The position numbers were made by a program, and so were the translations under genes. Shown here one piece after another: positions 1-6,616 of a DNA stretch of 22,583 nucleotides; positions within the stretch are counted from its first letter, which is position 1, and every line of letters starts with the position of its first letter. Source of the DNA: JADFRG01 sp036986135 (GTDB lineage Bacteria > Chloroflexota > Anaerolineae > Anaerolineales > E44-bin32); the NCBI GenBank assembly GCA_036986135.1, contig BTQZ01000040.1:1-22583 (forward strand), in the 5' to 3' direction. The notes beneath the pieces were generated by a model, which did no database searches, was not told where the DNA came from, and was given only the letters and a program-made list of their open reading frames with translations.

Positions 1-374
1 GGAATCGGTTGAACGCTGATCCATCCCATATCTGGCGTCTAGGCTGGTGCGCGGATCATTATGATGCAGTCAACTTCATAGGGGATGGTGTGAATCCGAC
101 ATTCTTTGGGGGTTGGTCGAATGTTAGCTATAACACTCTAATTGCCACCGCAGCGCAGGCTCCAGACGAGAGCACGAGAGTGAGCTACTACGAGGCGATC
201 GAGAAGATCCTGGTAGAGACCGATGCCATCATGGCGCCGCTGTATACCTATGCGAATGGTATGGCCACCGATCGGCGCCTGATCCGCAGCTACAGTCTGG
301 GAGGCAATGGCGGTTATATCGAGGATTGGATTCTGATGGATCAGGATATTTTCTTACCGCTGATTGTCCGCTGA
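1..374 (+). CDS. Peptide-type ABC transporter substrate-binding protein, C-terminal part
   Basis: The reading frame is already open at base 3, so this is the C-terminal end (about 120 residues) of a gene that starts outside the window. The stretch W-R-L-G-W-C-A-D near the start, the following aromatic and Asn-rich region, and the block Y-Y-E-A-I-E-K-I-L-V-E-T-D-A-I-M-A-P-L-Y match the C-terminal lobe of family-5 (oligopeptide/dipeptide) solute-binding proteins. These catch peptides or similar solutes outside the membrane and deliver them to an ABC importer; the substrate cannot be read here. Oddly, after the usual family end (near I-E-D-W) the protein carries about ten more residues ending in I-F-L-P-L-I-V-R. 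A similar tail ends the next gene. The permease and ATPase genes are not in the window. The family is fairly certain; the ligand is unknown. Confidence 0.82.
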   Translation, partial: NRLNADPSHIWRLGWCADHYDAVNFIGDGVNPTFFGGWSNVSYNTLIATAAQAPDESTRVSYYEAIEKILVETDAIMAPLYTYANGMATDRRLIRSYSLGGNGGYIEDWILMDQDIFLPLIVR

Positions 375-483
375 GAAGCATGACAACCGATCTTCAGATC
401 TGGCCCGGGCAAGCAATCCTGGAACCTCGGCCTACTGGTCCAATCTTATCCCGGGGATTCCAATCTTTGTAGACCTATATTTG

Positions 484-489
484 AAGGAG
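484..489 (+). promoter_or_regulatory. Shine-Dalgarno site for the beta-helix protein
   Basis: AAGGAG lies six bases before the ATG at 496. It decides the start of the following gene: the frame is open back to a TTG at 364, but only the ATG at 496 has this site and is followed at once by a signal peptide. Confidence 0.75.
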
Positions 490-495
490 CAGACA

Positions 496-2904
496 ATGAG
501 AATCTTGCCCCAACTGTGCGCGGCTTTTTTATTAACGCCCGTGGTTGTCATGTTGGGAATTACATCCTTCCCCGCCTATGCAAACACATCGCACTGCGGG
601 ACCATCGGCACCGACGAAACCTGGTCGAGTGATGCAAACGTGCACATATTGACATGTGATGTCACTGTGGCATCGGGTGTCACATTGACAATTGCTGAAG
701 GCACGATCGTTAAGTTCGACAGAGGAAAGTCACTCATCGTGGACGGTTCATTGAAAATCCTGGGAACTTCCGGGAATCCGGTATATCTCACCTCCTATCG
801 GGATGACACCATCGGCGGCAACACGGACGGAGATGGAGCGAGCACCGGCTTGCCAGGGGATTGGAAGCGTATCGAATTCAGGGCCGACAGCGACGATGCG
901 ACGTCGCTGATCGACTATGCCGTGATCCGCTTTGGGGGCGAAATATTCGGCACCGACAGAGGGGTCATCACGCTGCTGGATGCCTCCCCGACCATACAAA
1001 ACACGACTATCACAGCAAGTGAATACTGTGCGATCCGCGCCAACCTGGGCTCCTTCCCGACCTTGAGCAATAACACGCTGACAGATAACGACGCCAACGG
1101 GCTGTGTCTGGACAGCGAAGATGGAAACAGCACCATCGCGAGCGATGCGTCCTGGGATGTGACCGACACCAGCTACTACCTGCGGGACTCGATTACGGTG
1201 GCGTTTGGCGCCACGCTCACCGTGGATCCAGACGTGGTGATCAAGATCGCCGCCGGGAAATCGCTGTTTGTCGAGGGAGCGTTGCGGATACTGGGGACGG
1301 GGGCAGACCCGGTGTACATCACCTCCTACCGGGACGACACGATCGGCAAGCCTGGGGATACGAACGGAGGCGGCGCAAGTACTGGCTTGCGAGGCGACTG
1401 GAAGCGGATCGAATTCACCGCCGACAGCGACGATGCGGCGTCGCTGATCGACCATGCCGTGATCCGCTTTGGGGGCGAGACGTTTGGCACCGACCGAGGG
1501 GCCATCACGCTGCTGGATGCCTCCCCGACCATACAAAACACGACCATCACCGAGAGCGAATACTGTGCGATCCGGGCCAACCTTGGCTCATTCCCGACCT
1601 TGAACAACACCACGCTCACAGATAACGACGCCAACGGGCTGTGTCTGGACAACGAGGACGGGAACAGCACCATCGGGAGCGATGCGACCTGGGACGTGAC
1701 CGACACCAGCTACTACGTGCGCGATACCCTTACCGTGGCGTTTGGCGCGACGCTGACGGTGGATCCGGACGTGGTGATCAAGATGGCGTTTGGGCAGTCA
1801 CTCTTTGTAGAGGGAGCGCTGCGGACACTGGGTACGGGGCCAGATCCGGTGTACATCACCTCCTACCGGGACGACACGATCGGTAAGCCTGGGGACACGA
1901 ACGGAGGCGGAGCGAGCACTGGCTTGCCAGGGGATTGGGAGCGCATCGAATTTGCCGCCGACAGCGACGATGCGGCGTCGCTGATCGACCATGCCGTGAT
2001 CCGCTTTGGGGGCGAAAAGCATGGCACCGATCGGGGGGCTATCACGCTGCTGGATGCCTCCCCGACCATACAAAACAGCACGATCACCGAGAGCGAATAC
2101 TGTGCGATCCGCGCCAACCTGGGCTCTTTCCCGACCTTGAGCAACAACACCCTCACAGACAACGACGCCAACGGGTTGTGTCTGGACAACGAGGACGGCA
2201 ACAGCACCATCGGGGGCAGTGCGACCTGGGGCGTGACCGACACCAGCTACTACGTGCGGGACACTTTTACCGTGGCCTTTGGCGCGACGCTGACGGTGGA
2301 TCCGGACGTGGTGATTAAGATGGGAGCCGGGCAGTCACTCTTTGTAGAGGGAGCGCTGCGTGTGCTGGGGACGGGGGCAGATCCGGTGTACATTACCTCC
2401 TACCGGGACGACACCATCGGTGGGGATACGAATGGAGGCGGGGCAAGTACCGGATCGCAAGGCGACTGGAAGCGCATCGAATTCACCGCCGACAGCGACG
2501 ATGCGGCGTCGCTGATCGACCATGCCGTCATCCGCTTTGGAGGCGAGGTGCATGGCACCGACTACGGCGCGGTCACAATCGTCAGCGCGTCGCCCACAAT
2601 TCAGAACTCGGTCATCACGCAGAATGAATTCTCTGGCATCCTGACCCAGTTGGCTACGCCAAACCTGGGCTGCAATGATATTCACTCGAACCAAACATAT
2701 GGGCTCTTCAACCAGACCCCCGAAACGTTGGTCGCCGCCGAGGGTCAGTGGTGGGGCTCCCCGACCGGTCCTTTCCATCCCGACACAAACCCCGATGGAC
2801 CTGGCAATGCCGTCAGCGATGGTGTGAATTACGTCCCATGGCGCAGCTTCACGTGCGGATCAGATTTATTTCGGATTTTCCTTCCGATTATTATCCGCGA
2901 GTGA
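496..2904 (+). CDS. Secreted right-handed beta-helix protein with four long tandem repeats
   Basis: An 802-residue protein, started at the ATG with a good ribosome site. Residues 1-29 form a signal peptide ending in A-Y-A, so it should be exported. Residues about 43-725 are four tandem units of 177-179 residues, each opening near a conserved Trp (residues 43, 220, 399, 578) and rich in short beta-strand motifs such as G-A-T-L-T-V-D-P, P-V-Y-I-T-S-Y-R-D-D-T, A-V-I-R-F-G-G-E and P-T-I-Q-N. This is the pattern of parallel beta-helix (pectate-lyase-like) folds. Each unit has two Cys (E-Y-C-A-I-R and G-L-C-L-D); copy 4 decays toward its end. The C-terminal region holds a WWG...P...NP.G.G..VSDGV..VPW motif, as in other beta-helix surface proteins, and ends in I-F-L-P-I-I-I-R-E. 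No catalytic residues were recognised. It may be a surface adhesin or a polysaccharide-binding protein; the function is not known. Confidence 0.88.
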   Translation: MRILPQLCAAFLLTPVVVMLGITSFPAYANTSHCGTIGTDETWSSDANVHILTCDVTVASGVTLTIAEGTIVKFDRGKSLIVDGSLKILGTSGNPVYLTSYRDDTIGGNTDGDGASTGLPGDWKRIEFRADSDDATSLIDYAVIRFGGEIFGTDRGVITLLDASPTIQNTTITASEYCAIRANLGSFPTLSNNTLTDNDANGLCLDSEDGNSTIASDASWDVTDTSYYLRDSITVAFGATLTVDPDVVIKIAAGKSLFVEGALRILGTGADPVYITSYRDDTIGKPGDTNGGGASTGLRGDWKRIEFTADSDDAASLIDHAVIRFGGETFGTDRGAITLLDASPTIQNTTITESEYCAIRANLGSFPTLNNTTLTDNDANGLCLDNEDGNSTIGSDATWDVTDTSYYVRDTLTVAFGATLTVDPDVVIKMAFGQSLFVEGALRTLGTGPDPVYITSYRDDTIGKPGDTNGGGASTGLPGDWERIEFAADSDDAASLIDHAVIRFGGEKHGTDRGAITLLDASPTIQNSTITESEYCAIRANLGSFPTLSNNTLTDNDANGLCLDNEDGNSTIGGSATWGVTDTSYYVRDTFTVAFGATLTVDPDVVIKMGAGQSLFVEGALRVLGTGADPVYITSYRDDTIGGDTNGGGASTGSQGDWKRIEFTADSDDAASLIDHAVIRFGGEVHGTDYGAVTIVSASPTIQNSVITQNEFSGILTQLATPNLGCNDIHSNQTYGLFNQTPETLVAAEGQWWGSPTGPFHPDTNPDGPGNAVSDGVNYVPWRSFTCGSDLFRIFLPIIIRE
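622..2690 (+). repeat. Four tandem coding repeats of about 531-537 bp
   Basis: An anchor sequence (ACCTCCTA(C/T)C) recurs at 790, 1321, 1858 and 2395, giving periods of 531, 537 and 537 bases, all multiples of three. Copies 2 and 3 are nearly identical at DNA level over long stretches, including synonymous positions. Copy 1 is somewhat diverged and copy 4 diverges strongly after about 2555. Copies 2 and 3 contain an extra Lys-Pro-Gly after the D-D-T-I-G motif that copies 1 and 4 lack. The pattern fits unequal recombination expanding the middle of the array. Confidence 0.95.
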
Positions 2905-3071
2905 AAATGAGGAAAGTTGCTGCTGCATACGGCGAACGAGGCATCCGAAGCGGGCCTAGCGCGTAAGCGCTTGCGGTACGAGAACTAGATTGCGTTCGAA
3001 AAGCACTTGTATCGGAGCCAGGCTTACTTCGGTCGGCTCTGGGCAACCGGTGTGTGGGATGACTCGGCGCT

Positions 3072-3329
3072 CTAGGGGCTTTTGACGATCACCTCGCCCG
3101 TCATGCCGAGCGCCCGGTGGAGTTGGCAGTGATATCCGTACGTGCCGGCCGAGTTGAATGTAAAGCTGAATGTTGAGCCACGCCTGACTGTGCGCCAGAG
3201 GCCATCGTCACTCACCAATGGATGAACACTGAAGTCACCCTGCCACTCCACCGTATCGCCCACATTGATCGTTACACTGGCCTGGCGATAGTCGGTTCCC
3301 ACTGCACACAAGCCCGCGATCGTACGCAC
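3072..3329 (-). CDS. Small cupredoxin (plastocyanin-like) protein, possibly N-terminally truncated
   Basis: An 85-residue frame with a clear cupredoxin core. V-T-I-N-V-G-D-T-V-E-W is followed by a first copper ligand His36 (V-H-P-L-V-S-D-D-G-L-W). The C-terminal loop has Cys68, His71 and Met76 in the spacing C-x2-H-x4-M of plastocyanins, so all four type-1 copper ligands are present. Family members usually work outside the cytoplasm as electron carriers and begin with a signal peptide or lipobox, but none is visible here. The only start is a GTG at 3329. The frame stays open upstream to a stop at 3393 but gives no start or hydrophobic stretch. It may be a remnant of a longer exported protein or the tail of a broken gene. 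It is divergent from the methyltransferase on its right. The domain is certain; the start and whether the gene is intact are not. Confidence 0.6.
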   Translation of the reverse strand: MRTIAGLCAVGTDYRQASVTINVGDTVEWQGDFSVHPLVSDDGLWRTVRRGSTFSFTFNSAGTYGYHCQLHRALGMTGEVIVKSP

Positions 3330-3401
3330 GTGCAGTAGCTCGGTTGGATTCTGTGACTGGGCTGCTTGAGAGGTAAACTCCGAACAGACAGCTCATTACT
3401 G

Positions 3402-3430
3402 TTGACTGGCGGTTCACTTGTTGCGATTTT
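3402..3430 (+). promoter_or_regulatory. Possible promoter for a leaderless methyltransferase transcript
   Basis: TTGACT (3402-3407), a 17-base spacer and GATTTT (3425-3430) form a weak sigma-70-like pair. The ATG at 3438 lies seven bases after the -10-like box and has no Shine-Dalgarno sequence before it, so transcription could begin at or next to the start codon. The -10 match is poor (three of six). Confidence 0.25.
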
Positions 3431-3437
3431 TCCCTCG

Positions 3438-4673
3438 ATGAATCTATTCGATATTCTCGCTTGTCCTTCCTGCAAGGTTCCTGTCTCGAGACGCGGAGAC
3501 CTGCTCGAATGTGATCAGTGCGGGACAACATTTCCAATAAATAATGGCGTGCCGGTCATGTTCCCCGACGGTCGCGTTCCCGAAATCCGGCATGAGGCAA
3601 ACCTGCACGTACGGGAGTCATACGATCCGTGGGTACATCGCGTCATTCTGCAATCTTTGCAGGATGATCAGATCGTACTAGATATCGGGGCCGGTAACAT
3701 GGCACTGGATGATCCATGCATAATTCGTATGGATGTGATGCAGAGCCCTCATGTGGATTTGGTGGCTGATGCCCACTATCTCCCATTCCTGTCAGAGAGC
3801 TTAGACTATATTCTCTCGCTTGCGGTCATCGAGCACCTACGGAATCCCTTCCAGGCGGCGGATGCGATGTATGAAGTGCTAAAGGATGGAGGGTATATCT
3901 ATCATGAATGTAATTTCGTGTTCGCGTATCATGGATATCCTCACCACTACTTCAATGCCTCGATGCAGGGGATGGAGCAAATCTTTGCGCGTTTCGTCCC
4001 ACTCCGTCAAGGGGTGGCCCCCTACCAAATGCCCTCCTTCGCGCTGGACATGGTTTTACGCTCTTATCTCAGCCACTCACGGGCAGAGGAGTTCGAACAT
4101 GGAAGAGGGCTCACGTCTATTATTCACCAGCTACTCGGTCGAAACCTGACAGAGTATGACGCATATTTTTCGGAAGAGAGTTCACTGAATGTGGCAGCTG
4201 GCACATATTTTGCGGGGATGAAGCGAGCGAGGCCAGGGGCTTCTGTCATCCCTCGACTGCTCCACGAATTGTGGGAGAAGCACACGGATCTCCAAGAGAG
4301 ATATCCGAACATCAATCAACTCACCACAATTGAGAACATCATGATTTGGGCCAAACAAGAAGGGCGAAGCCAATTCCAGGAAATCGCGGAGTGGATGGAC
4401 GGGATCAAGCCGTTCGATAAGTGGGCGACGGGAGAGGAATGGGATCGCCCGGAGATTCGGTCGATGCCATTCATAGAACCGAGATACGGTGCGATTGGCC
4501 TTGATCCGGAAGTATCGATGAAGGTACATGCAAAGGCTCTAGGCGATCAAATTCAAGAACCAAGAAAAGGAGGACCCTGGCGCTTCCTTGAATTTCCCGT
4601 TCAAGGGTTGAGGATTCTTCGCAGCGAAGGTCTGCGAGCGTTTCTACGCGCAGTGTATAGGTATATTCAATAG
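3438..4673 (+). CDS. SAM-dependent methyltransferase with N-terminal zinc ribbon
   Basis: A 411-residue protein. I start it at the ATG at 3438 rather than at the upstream TTG, because the conserved N-terminal motif begins here. Residues 1-45 form a Trm112-like zinc ribbon with Cys9, Cys12, Cys25 and Cys28 (C-P-S-C ... C-D-Q-C). A class I methyltransferase core follows, with motif I V-L-D-I-G-A-G-N near residue 80, an Asp-containing motif (R-M-D-V-M), and A-V-I-E-H-L near 130 followed by F-Q-A-A-D-A-M-Y-E-V-L-K-D-G-G-Y. About 170 further residues after the core match nothing I recognise. Such proteins often sit in cell-surface glycan loci and methylate sugars or lipids, but the acceptor is unknown. 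It is the only plus-strand gene beside the minus-strand polysaccharide cluster and converges on the GT2 gene (55 bases between stops). Confidence 0.8.
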   Translation: MNLFDILACPSCKVPVSRRGDLLECDQCGTTFPINNGVPVMFPDGRVPEIRHEANLHVRESYDPWVHRVILQSLQDDQIVLDIGAGNMALDDPCIIRMDVMQSPHVDLVADAHYLPFLSESLDYILSLAVIEHLRNPFQAADAMYEVLKDGGYIYHECNFVFAYHGYPHHYFNASMQGMEQIFARFVPLRQGVAPYQMPSFALDMVLRSYLSHSRAEEFEHGRGLTSIIHQLLGRNLTEYDAYFSEESSLNVAAGTYFAGMKRARPGASVIPRLLHELWEKHTDLQERYPNINQLTTIENIMIWAKQEGRSQFQEIAEWMDGIKPFDKWATGEEWDRPEIRSMPFIEPRYGAIGLDPEVSMKVHAKALGDQIQEPRKGGPWRFLEFPVQGLRILRSEGLRAFLRAVYRYIQ

Positions 4674-4728
4674 GCGGATTGTAAATTGCGCGTCGGCAAG
4701 CTCGGAGTCCAAACTCAACCCACCTTAG

Positions 4729-6480
4729 TTATTTGTACTTCATAGTCACATCCTTCGATGATTTGGCCATGATCCGCCTGAGTTGCTCCACCCGGTCCTC
4801 CGGTTCGGAGGATAAACGCGGATACGACGTCTTGTATGAGAGATTAGGGTTGAAGTATGGATCACCCGAGCGCAGATATGGCGAGAACTCCCGGTACGCG
4901 AGCCACATGTCATCTGCAGGCACGAAACGACCCCGCGTGGCCCCTTCCCGGTGGAGAAGCCTGGCAAACGGCGTATATAACACTCGGTATCCTCGCTCGT
5001 GAATACGCAGACAGATGTCCACATCGCCAAACGCGATCCGGTATCGCTCATCGAAGCCCCCAACTTGATTGAAGATCCTGCGAGGGATCATCATGCAGGC
5101 ACCGGTCACCGCCATGTAGTTCCTGTACCATTCAGTTGACCCCAGCGGCCCACTCTCCCCCTCCCTCACACCCCAGAAAATATGCCCCGCGTGACCTCCC
5201 ATACCCAGGACGATACCTGCATGCTGAATCGTGAAATCTGGGTAAAGCAGCTTCGCTCCAACTACTCCGATTTCCGGCCACTCTGCCCAGCGAGCCATCT
5301 CCTCAAGCCATCCGTCATCTATGATCTCCACATCATCGTTGAGGAACAGCAATAGTTCGCCCTGCGACTGGCTTGCGCCAATGTTGTTAGCCGCAGAGAA
5401 GTTAAAGGGCTGTTCGAATGGAACAACGCGGATTCGACTGTCCAGTTCGATACGCTCATATAGGCGCCTAGTCTCGGCTTCCTGACTTTGATTGTCCACT
5501 AAGATTACTTCAAAGGGAGGCCTCATCGTGAGGTTCTGCAGCGAGTCGATGCATCTCTTGAGCCATCTCGAATTGTCCCTGCTAGGGATGATGATCGAGA
5601 CCAAGGCTGTCCTGCTTGGCCAGACTACGCGAACGGAGTTTAAGGCCATCATTTGTGCGTCTGCCCCAACTACGCCGAGATTCTGTACATACTTACCCAC
5701 AGTTTCCGCACCGCTGGCAGGAGCACGGTCGTCCCCTGCGGGCAGAGGCTTCCAATCCTCGGTGCCCGATCCCACGTGGCATAGCACCCTAGGAATATGG
5801 ACGATATTCGACGCCTCTCGCGTCCACGTCAAAAGGAATCCCCACGCGGTTTCGTAATCCAGGAGGGCCGTCATGTCTGGAGTAGCCTCGATCAAAGACA
5901 TTCGGATGAACGCAGGATACAGATAGTTAACGGACAGCAGGAGCTCTGGCGACCAATCGGGCTTAAACCACGGGTTCTTTCTGCGGGACCCACGCGGATC
6001 CATCCGATCTTGGTCGGAGTAAATCAGGTCCACTTCAGGGCGCTCGTTCAGGACCTTTGCGACCTCCCAAAGCGCATTAGGGGCCAGCAAATCACCTGGG
6101 TAGAGCACTGCCGCGTGCTCAACATCCTCCAAGCTCAACACATCGGCGAATTCTAGCTCAGGCTGGTTTGATTCAGGCATGAGAACGACCTTGACGCGAT
6201 CGTCTTCCTCGAATTGCGCGGCTAAGTCTAGGATTTCGGTCTCTTGTCCTTGGTCGACTACCAGCCTTAGTTGCCACCGCCTGTATGTCTGATCTAGAAC
6301 GGACCGGATAGATGCCAAATTGCCGTCCATATTAGAGCGCGAGACTGGCACAACAGTGGCGACTCGCGGGCAATTTGGGAATGGTTTCGCGTCGGAACGC
6401 TTCCGGTCGAGCTCAGATTGCTTGGGCTCCACATCTCGGATCCAACGCATGTAGGAGCGTTGAAAGGAACGACGAGCCAT
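4729..6480 (-). CDS. Two-domain family 2 glycosyltransferase
   Basis: A 583-residue cytoplasmic enzyme expected to move sugars from nucleotide-sugars to a growing surface glycan. The first GT-A-like domain covers residues about 38-240: V-A-T-V-V-P-V-S-R, L-D-Q-T-Y, I-Y-S-D-Q-D near 153-158, and the typical F-K-P-D-W-S-P-E-L-L-L-S-V-N-Y. The second domain starts near residue 293 (A-L-V-S-I-I-I-P-S-R-D-N). It has E-V-I-L-V-D-N, the metal-binding-type N-D-D-V-E (381-385) and G-G-F-D-E-R-Y ... G-D-V-D-I-C-L-R. The first domain lacks a clear DxD at the usual place (Y-P-G-D instead), so only the second may be fully active. This pair of domains is common in O-antigen and rhamnan loci. It is the last gene of the cluster, 136 bases after the secreted protein. 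The donor sugar cannot be told; dTDP-rhamnose is plausible because its pathway lies upstream. Confidence 0.88.
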   Translation of the reverse strand: MARRSFQRSYMRWIRDVEPKQSELDRKRSDAKPFPNCPRVATVVPVSRSNMDGNLASIRSVLDQTYRRWQLRLVVDQGQETEILDLAAQFEEDDRVKVVLMPESNQPELEFADVLSLEDVEHAAVLYPGDLLAPNALWEVAKVLNERPEVDLIYSDQDRMDPRGSRRKNPWFKPDWSPELLLSVNYLYPAFIRMSLIEATPDMTALLDYETAWGFLLTWTREASNIVHIPRVLCHVGSGTEDWKPLPAGDDRAPASGAETVGKYVQNLGVVGADAQMMALNSVRVVWPSRTALVSIIIPSRDNSRWLKRCIDSLQNLTMRPPFEVILVDNQSQEAETRRLYERIELDSRIRVVPFEQPFNFSAANNIGASQSQGELLLFLNDDVEIIDDGWLEEMARWAEWPEIGVVGAKLLYPDFTIQHAGIVLGMGGHAGHIFWGVREGESGPLGSTEWYRNYMAVTGACMMIPRRIFNQVGGFDERYRIAFGDVDICLRIHERGYRVLYTPFARLLHREGATRGRFVPADDMWLAYREFSPYLRSGDPYFNPNLSYKTSYPRLSSEPEDRVEQLRRIMAKSSKDVTMKYK

Positions 6481-6565
6481 CGTATTGCGGAGGCGCTTCA
6501 GTTTTCGATGGAGATTTACTGTGGTATTGGAGTTGAAGAGGAGGAGTGAGTTCAGGGCATCCGTT

Positions 6566-6591
6566 GGATTCTCGACCAGGCTGAGAATACC
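6566..6591 (-). other. Intergenic hairpin between secreted protein and GT2 genes
   Basis: On the minus strand GGTATTCTC and GAGAATCC can pair as an eight-base stem with one bulged T and a nine-base loop. It sits in the 136-base gap after the secreted-protein gene. There is no T-tract, so it is not a standard terminator. It could stabilise or separate the upstream message, or be chance. Confidence 0.25.
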
Positions 6592-6616
6592 ACAGACAGC
6601 CTTCTCTCAGCTCAAC

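Noticed and set aside
476..481. TATATT as a -10 box before the beta-helix gene
   Set aside because: It lies only 15-20 bases before the ATG and overlaps the ribosome-site region, with no -35 partner.
364..495. N-terminal extension of the beta-helix protein from a TTG at 364
   Set aside because: It overlaps the end of the binding-protein gene, has no ribosome site, and would hide the signal peptide that begins at the ATG at 496.
622..2690. CRISPR-like array
   Set aside because: The units are over 500 bases, in frame, and encode protein; there are no short repeats with unique spacers.
748..2778. Several open frames of 90-262 codons on the minus strand across the beta-helix gene
   Set aside because: They recur with the same period as the coding repeats and give Arg-rich, low-complexity protein without domains. 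They are antisense shadows of the repeats.
2905..3071. tRNA or terminator in the gap after the beta-helix gene
   Set aside because: A 5-base stem with a GTAA loop (2958-2971) and a GGAGCC/GGCTCT pair are present, but there is no cloverleaf, no TTCRA arm in the right place and no T-tract.
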